In this document: positions 15,795 to 23,225 of the stretch, piece after piece
Position numbering within the stretch: the first letter of the stretch is position 1
Layout: each line of letters begins with the position of its first letter
Source of the DNA: an uncultured bacterium
Lineage (GTDB): Bacteria > Verrucomicrobiota > Lentisphaeria > Victivallales > Victivallaceae
Direction of reading: 5' to 3'
NCBI GenBank assembly: GCA_900551245.1
Contig: URVC01000056.1
Location: 1 to 32,809 of the forward strand
DNA: 32,809 nt
Translations under genes and position numbers: made by a program
Notes under the pieces: generated by a model
The model's database searches: none
What the model saw: the letters and a program-made list of their open reading frames with translations, nothing else
What the model was told of the DNA's origin: nothing

Positions 15795-16514
15795 ATGCGG
15801 ATTGAAGAGAAATTTGTACTGATTACCGGTGGAGCCCGGCGGGTGGGGGCGGAACTTGCCCGCGCCTTCGCCGCGGCGGGAGCGCGGCTCCTGCTGCACT
15901 GCCGGAACTCCCGCGTTGAAGCCGAAGCGCTGGTAAACATGCTCCCCGGCGGTACGGCGCGCCACCGGGTGCTGCAGGCGGACCTCGCGCGCCCGGGCGA
16001 AGCGCTCCGCCTCTTCTCCGAAGCGGGGCGGGTGGATATCCTCATCAACAACGCCTCGATGTACCGCCTCGCTTCGCTTGCCGACGCGCCGGAAGCGCTC
16101 GACCGCGAACACTTCGAGGTGAACTTCTGGAGTCCGCTCGCGCTCTTGAAGGCGTTTGCCGCACAGCACGATCTCAACGAAGGTGCGGTGGTCAATCTGC
16201 TCGATCAGGAGATTTCCGGAATTTCGCCGCGCGGCGGCGGCTACTCGCTCTCCCGCCGGGCTCTCGCGGAGGCGACGCTGGAACTCGCCCGCGAACTCGG
16301 CCCCCGGAATCTCCGTTTCAACGCCGTCGCCCCCGGTCCGGTCCTGCCGCCGGTCGGGCTGGAGCATTCGAAGATGGAGAAGACGCTCCCCACCCTGCCG
16401 CTCCGGCGCAAGGTGGAGCTTAGCGACCTCGCTGAAGCGGTGCTCTTCCTCTGCCGCAACGATTCGATCACCGGCGAGATCCTCCGGGTGGACTGCGGCC
16501 AGCATCTCGGCTGA
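15795..16514 (+). CDS. Short-chain dehydrogenase/reductase, pteridine-reductase-like
   Basis: The 239-aa product has a Rossmann fold starting with VLITGGARRVGAELARAFAA (NADPH-type Arg residues after the glycine) and the structural NNAS motif. The active site is of the pteridine reductase/FolM kind: Asp137 replaces the usual Ser, 13 residues before Tyr150. The Lys normally four residues after Tyr is Arg154 (YSLSR). The C-terminus ends with SITGEILRVDCGQHLG, typical of SDRs. The ATG at 15795 follows GGGGGA and gives the usual short N-terminus. A folate or pterin substrate is plausible but not shown; the Arg substitution could mean altered or lost catalysis. Confidence 0.82.
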   Translation: MRIEEKFVLITGGARRVGAELARAFAAAGARLLLHCRNSRVEAEALVNMLPGGTARHRVLQADLARPGEALRLFSEAGRVDILINNASMYRLASLADAPEALDREHFEVNFWSPLALLKAFAAQHDLNEGAVVNLLDQEISGISPRGGGYSLSRRALAEATLELARELGPRNLRFNAVAPGPVLPPVGLEHSKMEKTLPTLPLRRKVELSDLAEAVLFLCRNDSITGEILRVDCGQHLG

Positions 16515-16604
16515 CGGCATCACACGGCCCCCCGGTCAAGCACCACTCCGACACAACTGCGCCCCCCGGGAAGAAGAGGGGGTGAGAAACCAGATCAAAA
16601 TATA

Positions 16605-16641
16605 ACGGGCGCTCCCGGAATTTCCCGGAAACGCCCGTTTT
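16605..16641. terminator. Bidirectional terminator between the SDR and AhpD-like genes
   Basis: ACGGGCG (16605-16611) pairs with CGCCCGT (16632-16638), and an inner CCGG-CCGG pairing extends the stem. T-tracts flank it: TTTTGATTCC on the plus strand and TTATATTTTG on the minus strand. Confidence 0.75.
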
Positions 16642-16659
16642 GATTCCTTTTCGCCGCGC

Positions 16660-17037
16660 TCAGCGGGTCTTGAGGTCAGAATTGAGGCTGATCGCCTTGT
16701 TGAAGTTGTTGTAAAGGCTGATCGATGCGGCGACCTCGATTGCGGCGGTGATCTCCTCGTCGGTGACACCGGCGGCGAGCGCCGCGGAGCGGTGAGCGTC
16801 CAGACAGTAGGCACAGCCGTTGACCGCGCTGACCGCGATGATGATGAGTTCCCGGGTCTTCGCATCGAGCCCCTGCCCGGCGACATCGGCCATGTGCATC
16901 GCCGCCTGGAGAAAGTCGCCGTTCCGCCCCATCGCCTGAAACACCTCCGGAATGAAGCCGAACTTCTTCTCAATCGCCTCCTGCGTCCGAACCGCCTTTT
17001 CGTCGCCGGTTTTGTTGTAAAGTTTCACACCTGCCAT
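16660..17037 (-). CDS. Carboxymuconolactone decarboxylase / AhpD-like protein
   Basis: The 125-aa product belongs to the AhpD-like superfamily. The alpha-helical core carries Cys75-x-x-Cys78-x-x-x-His82 (GCAYCLDAH) and the preceding TRELI with Glu63, the AhpD-type active site for thiol peroxidase or disulfide reductase chemistry. The ATG at 17037 follows AGGAGG with an 8-nt spacer on the minus strand; the longer in-frame start would overlap the upstream pseudopilin gene. It begins 28 nt after the stop of that pseudopilin gene, so the two are probably co-transcribed. No AhpC or peroxiredoxin gene is nearby, and the physiological substrate is unknown. Confidence 0.88.
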   Translation of the reverse strand: MAGVKLYNKTGDEKAVRTQEAIEKKFGFIPEVFQAMGRNGDFLQAAMHMADVAGQGLDAKTRELIIIAVSAVNGCAYCLDAHRSAALAAGVTDEEITAAIEVAASISLYNNFNKAISLNSDLKTR

Positions 17038-17065
17038 GATGGTATCCTCCTCAAAACAAATTCTG

Positions 17066-17773
17066 TCATTTCGTATCCGGGTCAAGCCACGCGGAAATTT
17101 TTTCAGCCTTACCGACAGCGGGATAGTATCTTCCCTCGGTGCCCTCTTTATTCAGCGATTCGCAGTGGCCGTCGAGGAAAAAGAGATTGACGAAATCACC
17201 GTGAATTTTTGTCGGATTTCCGGCCGCGGTGGAGGAGGGAGACGTGCCGAACTGCATCAGCGGGCTGGCGAGAAGATCCGCACCGCCCGTGCCCCCGGTG
17301 CCGCAGCAGCCGCCGAGCGCCAGCGCATTGGGGGCAACCTGCGTGTTGGTATTGTACATGAGCAGTTTGGTTCCCCGGAAATCGAAGCCATCTTCATCGG
17401 TGGTGAATGCCGCACCGTAGATCTGCGACAGCCGGTTGTCCAAATTGCCGTTGGCGGTGTATTCAAACGAAGGACAGCGCATCACCGCCACATCCTGAAT
17501 GTAGTTTTTATTCTTCAGGTAGGAACCCCACTGCTGTTCGTCTGCCGTTTCGGATTCTGTCTCGGCATCTTTCCGGTACGACATGAAATGCTGGTCGTTG
17601 TCGTTCATCGACTGCTTGATGAACTGGCTCACCTGCCGCTGATTGCTGAGGCACTCCGCGGTACGGGCGGAAATCCGCGCCCGGTTCAGCGCCGGCATCA
17701 GGAGCCCGGCCAGGACGGCGATGATGCCGATCACCACGAGGAGTTCGACGAGAGTGAAACGCTGCTGTCTCAT
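17066..17773 (-). CDS. Pseudopilin-type protein with H-X9-DG domain
   Basis: The 235-aa product has the pilin-like helix FTLVELLVVIGIIAVLAGLL from residue 6 (Glu10 being Glu5 of the mature form), with Arg instead of Gly before it. It has the C-terminal His191-X9-Asp201-Gly202 signature. A Gly/Cys-rich loop (GGCCGTGGTGG) lies at about 154-164. AAAGGG precedes the ATG at 17773. It is divergent from another pseudopilin at 17999, with which its N-terminal coding DNA shares a 36-bp perfect inverted repeat, and it is followed by the AhpD-like gene. The function is unknown beyond envelope localisation. Confidence 0.86.
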   Translation of the reverse strand: MRQQRFTLVELLVVIGIIAVLAGLLMPALNRARISARTAECLSNQRQVSQFIKQSMNDNDQHFMSYRKDAETESETADEQQWGSYLKNKNYIQDVAVMRCPSFEYTANGNLDNRLSQIYGAAFTTDEDGFDFRGTKLLMYNTNTQVAPNALALGGCCGTGGTGGADLLASPLMQFGTSPSSTAAGNPTKIHGDFVNLFFLDGHCESLNKEGTEGRYYPAVGKAEKISAWLDPDTK

Positions 17774-18058
17774 AAAAGAAGCCCTTTCTCGAAAAAGCCT
17801 TGATTTTTCAGGATGATCCTATAATCATAACCTAACCGCTGCATCGTTTTTTTCAAGCCGGGGAATGGATTTTGAACTATTTTTTGCAAAAAAAACAGTT
17901 CCGCCATTGAAAAATCACCAATCCGCATTTACTATAACATGAGAGGAAACAGATTCCCCGAACGAGATACAGTCAATACGAAGCAACGGAATAGAAAAAT
18001 GAAGCAAAAACAGACTTTCACCCTCGTCGAACTCCTCGTGGTGATCGGCATCATCGCC
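17717..18058. repeat. 36-bp perfect inverted repeat flanking a divergent promoter region
   Basis: Positions 17752-17717 (minus) and 18023-18058 (plus) are identical over 36 bp, and similarity continues on both sides (TTTCAC before, CTGGCCGGGCT after). Both arms encode the pilin-like helix of two divergent pseudopilin genes. The arms enclose 270 bp with both start codons and the divergent promoters. The 165-nt AT-rich core (17774-17938) holds no gene. Confidence 0.9.
17907..17935 (+). promoter_or_regulatory. Probable promoter of the 17999 pseudopilin gene
   Basis: TTGAAA (17907-17912) and TACTAT (17930-17935) are 17 bp apart. The predicted start point would lie a few bases beyond the ATG at 17939, so the ATG at 17999 is the better translation start. 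Confidence 0.5.
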
Positions 18059-18727
18059 ATTCTGGCCGGGCTGGTCATCCCGGCAGTCATCCGCGCCCAG
18101 CAGCAGGGCAGAATCACCCAGGCGAAGTCGGACATGGCCACGATCCTGCTCGCCCTCAAAGGCGTGGAGAGCACCTACAACAAGATGGTTGCGCCGAAAT
18201 CTGGTTCTACAACTATATATTCTTTTGATAACAACGACGTATCAGAAAGTAAAAAAACGATTGGACCTGCGGATTCCTCTATCGTGTATAAATATATTAA
18301 ATTAGGCGACATTAAATTAGGCGACGTTAAAAAAGTCGATGCAGCAGCACAGAATGCGTATGACAGTTTCATCGCAGAGCTTTCCGTTCCACAAAAGATA
18401 GATGCAGACGATTTGAATGTCAATAAACGTAAAATCAAATTTCTAGACCCAAACCCGAAATTTGATCCTGCAGCAGATTATGACGATGCAAAAAATCTAC
18501 CTTATCTCTGGCGCGATCCGTGGGGAAATCGATACATTATCCTCATAAATACGGATTTCAAGGACGGAATTCCTCATCCTGCAGCTCCAAACAGTAAAGT
18601 ACTCTCAGGGAAAGCGGTGATTTATTCTTGCGGTCCGAATGGGACAGATGATGACGCCAGGAATATTCTGCACGATGATGTGGGAAATCCTACGTCGACC
18701 GACGACGATATCTCCAGCTGGAACTGA
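17999..18727 (+). CDS. GspG-like pseudopilin with compositionally distinct C-terminal part
   Basis: The 242-aa product starts MKQKQT followed by the helix FTLVELLVVIGIIAILAGLV (Phe7, Glu11). Thr replaces the Gly before the cleavage site. The C-terminal part resembles type II pseudopilins (RDPWGNRYIILINTDF, then SCGPNGTDDDA). The first 180 nt are GC-rich like the neighbourhood. From about 18180 to the stop the DNA is clearly AT-rich with different codon choice. A 15-nt in-frame tandem duplication (IKLGD twice) lies at 18296-18325. ACGGA precedes the chosen ATG; the in-frame ATG at 17939 sits at the promoter -10 region. A terminator follows. Confidence 0.85.
   Translation: MKQKQTFTLVELLVVIGIIAILAGLVIPAVIRAQQQGRITQAKSDMATILLALKGVESTYNKMVAPKSGSTTIYSFDNNDVSESKKTIGPADSSIVYKYIKLGDIKLGDVKKVDAAAQNAYDSFIAELSVPQKIDADDLNVNKRKIKFLDPNPKFDPAADYDDAKNLPYLWRDPWGNRYIILINTDFKDGIPHPAAPNSKVLSGKAVIYSCGPNGTDDDARNILHDDVGNPTSTDDDISSWN
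18296..18325 (+). repeat. 15-bp tandem duplication inside the pseudopilin gene
   Basis: ATTAAATTAGGCGAC occurs twice in direct succession (18296-18310 and 18311-18325), in frame, duplicating the residues IKLGD. The exact DNA identity indicates a recent event. Confidence 0.9.
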
Positions 18728-18744
18728 TTCGGAATCACACCGAC

Positions 18745-18777
18745 GGGGAGAGGTGCAACAGCCTCTCCTCTTTTTTT
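18745..18777 (+). terminator. Rho-independent terminator of the 17999 pseudopilin gene
   Basis: A 9-bp stem (GGGGAGAGG with CCTCTCCTC, one G-T pair) and an 8-nt loop are followed by seven T. It lies 18 nt after the stop codon. uvrB converges from the other side and has no T-tract on its strand here. Confidence 0.85.
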
Positions 18778-18784
18778 GTATCGG

Positions 18785-20797
18785 TCACTTGCCGGCGGAG
18801 AGGCTCCGAATCCGGTCGCGGAGATCGGCCGCGCGCTCGAATTCGAGCGCTTCCGCCGCGCGGAGCATTTCGCCGGTCAGCTCCGCAATCAGCGCCTGCT
18901 GATCGGCGGGCGAAAGCCCCAGCCCGCCCAGGTCGGTCGAATCGGTGATCATCGAACCGGCCAGCGACGGCATCTTCTTCTTCCCCTTCGACGCCTCCGG
19001 AGAGACGATCTCGCCGATGGTGAAGTGACGCTCCTTGCGGATGGTCTGCGGCGTGATTCCATGCGCCTCGTTGTAGGCGATCTGACGGCGGCGGCGCGCT
19101 TCGGTCTGGTCGATCAGCGCCTGCATCCCCGGCGTGATACTGTCGGCGTAAAGGATCACCCGCCCGTCCTTGTTCCGCGCGGCGCGACCCGCCGTCTGCA
19201 CCAGAGAACGCTCCGAGCGGAGGAATCCCTCCTTGTCCGCGTCGAGGATGGCGACGAGCGCCACCTCCGGCAGGTCGATTCCCTCCCGCAGAAGGTTGAT
19301 GCCGATGACGCAGTCGAACTCCCCGTCCCGCAGTTTGTTGAGGACCCGCACCCGTTCGAGCGCATCCAGTTCGGAGTGCAGGTAGCTGGTGCGGATTCCC
19401 AGCTCGGCCAGATAGTCGGCAAGCCGTTCGGAACTCTTCTTGGTCAGCGTCGTCACCAGCGTCCGCTCCCCGGCCGCGGCGGCCTTGCGGATTTCGGCAA
19501 TCACATCGTCGACCTGCCCCTCCAGCGGACGCACCTCAATCCGCGGATCGAGCAGCCCGGTCGGACGCACGATCAGCTCCACCGGCGGCCCGGAGCGCTC
19601 CAGTTCGTAGCTCCCCGGCGTGGCCGAAACGAAGACCGTGTCCCCCGCCAGCTCCTCGAACTCCTGAAACTGCAGCGGCCGGTTCTCCAGCGCCGACGGC
19701 AGCCGGAAGCCGTGATCGATCAGCACCTGCTTGCGGCTGCGGTCCGCCTTGTACATCGCCTGCAGCTGCGGCAGCGTCACGTGCGATTCATCGATGACGG
19801 TCAGGAAGTCCGGCGGAAAGAAGTCGAAGAGGCAGTAGGGGCGCGTCCCCGGGCGGCGGTTCGACAGGTGCATCGAATAGTTCTCAATGCCGCTGCAATA
19901 GCCGATCTCCCGCATCATTTCGATGTCGTAGGTGACCCGCTGGTAGAGCCGCTGCGCCTCGACCAGCAGGTTGTTCTTCTCGAACCAGGCGACCCGGTCG
20001 CGCATCTCGGCGAGAATGTTGTGCGCGGCGTGCTCAATCCGCTCCGGCGGCAGCACGAAGTGGCGGCAGGGGAAGAGCGTCACCGCCTCCGGACGGGTCT
20101 TCACCTTGCCGGAGGTGACGTCGCGCCGCTCGATCGACTCGACCTCGTCGCCGAAAAAGGCCACACGGATGAAGTCGTCCCGCTGCGGTTCGAAGATATC
20201 CACCACATCGCCCCGCACCCGGAACTCCCCCTTCTCCGGCGCGGTGTCGTTGCGGCTGTACTGGATGTCGACCAGACGGCGGAGAATCTCGTCCCGCCCG
20301 TTGGTGTCGCCGACCGCGACATGGACGCAGAGATCGGCGTAATCGTCGGGCGAACCCAGGCCGTAAATACAGGAGACGCTCGCCACCACGATCACGTCGC
20401 GCCGCTCCACCAGACTCGCCGTCGCCGAGAGGCGGAGTTTTTCGATGTTCTCGTTGATCGAGGCGTCCTTGGCGATGTAGGTATCGGTCTGCGGAATGTA
20501 GGACTCCGGCAGGTAGTAGTCGTAATAACTGATGAAGTACTCCACCGCGTTCTCCGGGAAGAACCCCTTGAACTCGCTGTAAAGCTGCGCCGCCAGCGTC
20601 TTGTTGTGCGACAGCACCAGCACCGGCCGGTCCAGTTCGGCGATCGCGTTCGCCAGCGTGAAGGTCTTGCCGGAACCGGTCACCCCCAGCAACGTCTGGT
20701 AGCGGCGCCCTTCGCGGAAGTTCGCCAGCAGTTTCGCAATCGCCTCCGGCTGATCGCCGGCGGGCGCGTAGGGAGCGTGCAGCTTGAAGAGTCCCAT
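18785..20797 (-). CDS. uvrB: Excinuclease ABC subunit B
   Basis: UvrB is the damage-verifying helicase-like subunit of nucleotide excision repair, acting with UvrA and UvrC. The 670-aa product is full length. It has Walker A GVTGSGKT at residues 38-45 and the damage-recognition beta-hairpin region with YYDYYLPESYIPQTDTYI. It also has Walker B-type DESHV, helicase motif V/VI segments (GINLLREGIDLPEVALVAI and QTAGRAARN) and a C-terminal UVR motif (ALEFERAADLRDRIRSL) that contacts UvrC. The ATG at 20797 follows GAGGAGA. It lies 13 nt after zwf, so the two are co-transcribed. Nothing is unusual. Confidence 0.98.
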   Translation of the reverse strand: MGLFKLHAPYAPAGDQPEAIAKLLANFREGRRYQTLLGVTGSGKTFTLANAIAELDRPVLVLSHNKTLAAQLYSEFKGFFPENAVEYFISYYDYYLPESYIPQTDTYIAKDASINENIEKLRLSATASLVERRDVIVVASVSCIYGLGSPDDYADLCVHVAVGDTNGRDEILRRLVDIQYSRNDTAPEKGEFRVRGDVVDIFEPQRDDFIRVAFFGDEVESIERRDVTSGKVKTRPEAVTLFPCRHFVLPPERIEHAAHNILAEMRDRVAWFEKNNLLVEAQRLYQRVTYDIEMMREIGYCSGIENYSMHLSNRRPGTRPYCLFDFFPPDFLTVIDESHVTLPQLQAMYKADRSRKQVLIDHGFRLPSALENRPLQFQEFEELAGDTVFVSATPGSYELERSGPPVELIVRPTGLLDPRIEVRPLEGQVDDVIAEIRKAAAAGERTLVTTLTKKSSERLADYLAELGIRTSYLHSELDALERVRVLNKLRDGEFDCVIGINLLREGIDLPEVALVAILDADKEGFLRSERSLVQTAGRAARNKDGRVILYADSITPGMQALIDQTEARRRRQIAYNEAHGITPQTIRKERHFTIGEIVSPEASKGKKKMPSLAGSMITDSTDLGGLGLSPADQQALIAELTGEMLRAAEALEFERAADLRDRIRSLSAGK

Positions 20798-20810
20798 TCC
20801 GGCGGTCTCC

Positions 20811-22307
20811 TCACAGTTCCGGCACCAGCGGCCGCCATTCGCGCCCGTCGCGGAAGAGCAGCCGGAAGGACTCCTCCGGCCCGTCTGTGCCCGGCTCGTA
20901 CACCGCGAGCGGACACTGTTCGCCCCAGTTCTCCAGCACCGGCGTGAAAAGTTTCCAGCTCTCGGCGATCACGTCGCTGCGGATGAAGAGCGTCTGGTCG
21001 CCGAGCATCGCGTCGAGCAGCAGCCGCTCGTAGGCCTCGAAACTCTCCCCGCCGGGGAACTCGGAGTAGCGGAAGTTCAGACTCAGCCCGCCCATGCAGA
21101 GCTTCGGCCCCGGCTGTTTGGCCTGAATCGTCAGCTCCATCCCCTCGTCGGGCTGTACTTTGAGCACCAGCGTGTCCGGCTGCATATCCGCCGCCCGGAT
21201 CGGCGTGAAGATCGAATGCGGCACATGTTTGAAAACGATCGCAATCTCACTCTTGCGCGCCGCGAGTTTCTTGCCGGAGCGCAGGTAGAAGGGCACCCCC
21301 TTCCAGCGCCAGTTGTCGATCATGAAACGGGCGGCGACGAAGGTTTCAATCGTGGAATCCGGCGCCACCCCCGGTTCGGAACGGTAGCCGGCATACTGGC
21401 CGCGCACCACCGACTCCCCGAGACGCGCCAGATCGAAGGGGCGGATCGACCGGATCAGCTTCATCTTCTCGTCGCGCACCGCGTCCGGCGAGAACGAGGC
21501 GGGCATCTCCATCGCCGCCATCGCCAGCATCTCAAGCATGTGGTTCTGGAACATGTCGCGCAGCAGCCCGGCCTGTTCATAGTAGCCGGCCCGGTGTTCG
21601 ACGCCGAGCGTCTCGGCGACCGTGAGCTGCACATGGTCGATGTAGTGGGCGTTCCAGACCGGTTCGAAGATCAGATTGGCGAAGCGCAGCATCAAAATGT
21701 TCTGTACGGTGTCCTTGCCGAGGTAGTGGTCGATCCGGTAGATCTGATCCTCCTTGAGGTAGCGGTGCAGCTGCAGGTCGAGCGCTTCGGCGGAGTCGAA
21801 GTCCCGCCCGAACGGCTTCTCCAGCACCACGTGGCGCCACGAACTCCCGTCCTCCGGTTCGGTCAGCAGCCCGGCGTTCGAAAGGTTTTCCAGAATCGGC
21901 GGATAGAGCTTCGCCGGCATCGCCAGATAGATCGTCCGGTTCGCGGGCAGTTCACAGCCGCGTTCGAGCTCGTCCAGACGGCGGCCCAGCGAACCGTAGA
22001 ACTCCGGCGCGAAGTAATCCCCGGCATGGTAGTAGACCCGCTTCAGAAAGTCGTTCACCTGACTTTCACTGCCGCCGGAAAGTTCGGGCCGGATGTGTTC
22101 GCGGAACGCCTCGTCCGAATAGGCCGTGCGCGCGCACCCCACAATCCGCGACTCCTCGTGCATCAGACCGCGCCGGAACAGGTGGAAGAGCGCCGGATAC
22201 AGTTTCCGTTTCGCCAGATCCCCCGACGCGCCGAAAATCACCAGCGTGCCGGGCGCCGGACTCACCTCAATACAGAAATTTCCACGCCAGTAGTTGCTCT
22301 CAAGCAT
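20811..22307 (-). CDS. zwf: Glucose-6-phosphate 1-dehydrogenase
   Basis: The enzyme oxidises glucose 6-phosphate to 6-phosphogluconolactone with NADP+ and opens the oxidative pentose phosphate pathway. The 498-aa product has the nucleotide-binding GASGDLAKRKLYPALF near residue 26, EKPFGRD at 163-169 and the active-site RIDHYLGKD at 191-199. Its C-terminal half holds the RWKGVPFYLRSGKKL-like substrate segment (here beginning NWRWKGVPF). GAGGAG precedes the ATG at 22307 at about 9 nt. No 6-phosphogluconolactonase or gnd gene is adjacent; instead uvrB follows after 13 nt. Confidence 0.97.
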   Translation of the reverse strand: MLESNYWRGNFCIEVSPAPGTLVIFGASGDLAKRKLYPALFHLFRRGLMHEESRIVGCARTAYSDEAFREHIRPELSGGSESQVNDFLKRVYYHAGDYFAPEFYGSLGRRLDELERGCELPANRTIYLAMPAKLYPPILENLSNAGLLTEPEDGSSWRHVVLEKPFGRDFDSAEALDLQLHRYLKEDQIYRIDHYLGKDTVQNILMLRFANLIFEPVWNAHYIDHVQLTVAETLGVEHRAGYYEQAGLLRDMFQNHMLEMLAMAAMEMPASFSPDAVRDEKMKLIRSIRPFDLARLGESVVRGQYAGYRSEPGVAPDSTIETFVAARFMIDNWRWKGVPFYLRSGKKLAARKSEIAIVFKHVPHSIFTPIRAADMQPDTLVLKVQPDEGMELTIQAKQPGPKLCMGGLSLNFRYSEFPGGESFEAYERLLLDAMLGDQTLFIRSDVIAESWKLFTPVLENWGEQCPLAVYEPGTDGPEESFRLLFRDGREWRPLVPEL

Positions 22308-22353
22308 GATGCCAACTCCTCTTCTCCTTTCGCCGTTCCCGGCGCTTCATACG

Positions 22354-22387
22354 AAAAACACACCAGAAAGCGAGCTTTCCGGTGTGT
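22354..22387 (-). terminator. Rho-independent terminator of the small lipoprotein genes
   Basis: Read on the minus strand, a 14-bp stem (22387-22374 with 22371-22358, one G-T pair) and a TC loop are followed by TTTT and then CG. It lies 24 nt after the stop of the 22412 gene and separates this unit from zwf. Confidence 0.82.
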
Positions 22388-22411
22388 CTGCAATTGTTCG
22401 CGTCCGCCGCG

Positions 22412-22792
22412 TTACTTGACGGCGTTGGCGGAAACGCGGATCTCCTTGACGCCGAAGAACCACGGATTGGTGCTGTTCTTGGTGACGATGTTGTAGGTGC
22501 CGGTTGCCTTGAGCTCGTTGCTCTTGGCGGTCAGCATCTGAATCGCATTCTTGACCGTGACCGTGTCCTGCAGGAACACCATGCTGCCCGGATTGTCGGT
22601 GGAACCGGTGATCAGCGGAATCATGAAAAGATAGATTCCCCAGTTCTCCGCCTGCAGGTGGGCAACCGTTTTGCCGGAACGGGCCAGCTTCTGACCGTTG
22701 AGATCCGGACCTTCGACAACGCTGACCGACGCACAACCGCAGAGGACCGCGGCCGTCAGAACCGTCGCAACAAGAGTCATCAATTTATACAT
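22412..22792 (-). CDS. Small lipoprotein, paralogue of the 22842 gene
   Basis: The 126-aa product has a lipoprotein signal peptide (MYKLMTLVATVLTAAVLCGC, Cys20 lipidated, box LCGC). It shares with its neighbour the block YLFMIPLITGSTDN, a following VTVKNA-like segment and the C-terminal Ala-Val-Lys. I do not recognise a named family; the shape resembles small TRL-like or periplasmic envelope lipoproteins. AAGGAAA precedes the ATG. It lies 49 nt downstream of its paralogue on the same strand and is followed by a terminator, so the pair forms a two-gene unit. Confidence 0.8.
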   Translation of the reverse strand: MYKLMTLVATVLTAAVLCGCASVSVVEGPDLNGQKLARSGKTVAHLQAENWGIYLFMIPLITGSTDNPGSMVFLQDTVTVKNAIQMLTAKSNELKATGTYNIVTKNSTNPWFFGVKEIRVSANAVK

Positions 22793-22841
22793 TATCAGTT
22801 TCCTTACATTTATGACTGTTGAGTTTCCGTTTTCCCCGCAC

Positions 22842-23225
22842 CTACTTCACCGCGGTGCCGGAAGCGGTCCCGCCACGATAATAGAAGATGAAACCCGCGG
22901 AGGTGACGTCGGTAACCAGATCAGCCGTGGTACGGGCACCCGCAGCCTTGGCCTGTTTGGTGACCGCCGCGGTCAGCGCCTGCGGGGAAACCGTATCGGT
23001 GACCAGCGTCGGCATTCCATACTGATCGGTCGAACCGGTAATCAGCGGAATCGAGAAGAGATAGAGCCCATGAGTTGCAACAGCGATGTGTTCCACCGCA
23101 GTTCCGGAGGTTACCACCTCCTGCTTGTTGAAATCAGCGACAGAAGCCGTCTGGAGCGAGGAGCATCCCGTCAGAACGGCTGCCGCACCGAACACACCGA
23201 GCAGCATCGCGACTTTTTTTAACAT
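22842..23225 (-). CDS. Small lipoprotein, paralogue of the 22412 gene
   Basis: The 127-aa product has a lipoprotein signal peptide (MLKKVAMLLGVFGAAAVLTGC, Cys21, box LTGC). The block LYLFSIPLITGSTDQYG matches the neighbouring paralogue, and the protein ends in Ala-Val-Lys as well. The rest has diverged, so the duplication is not recent. AGGAAA precedes the ATG at 23225. It is the first gene of the pair and probably uses the TTGACA promoter at 23422-23417. The function is unknown; outer-membrane attachment is inferred from the lipobox. Confidence 0.8.
   Translation of the reverse strand: MLKKVAMLLGVFGAAAVLTGCSSLQTASVADFNKQEVVTSGTAVEHIAVATHGLYLFSIPLITGSTDQYGMPTLVTDTVSPQALTAAVTKQAKAAGARTTADLVTDVTSAGFIFYYRGGTASGTAVK

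Noticed and set aside
17939..17998. N-terminally extended start of the 17999 pseudopilin
   Set aside because: The ATG at 17939 lies at the predicted -10/start-point region, and the extension adds 20 polar residues before the pilin leader, which is normally short and basic.
18776..20947. 723-aa plus-strand open frame opposite uvrB
   Set aside because: It is a complete shadow of uvrB with Arg/Gln/His-rich composition and no ribosome-binding site. The same reasoning removes the long frames opposite zwf, asd, alaS, ligA and nadC.
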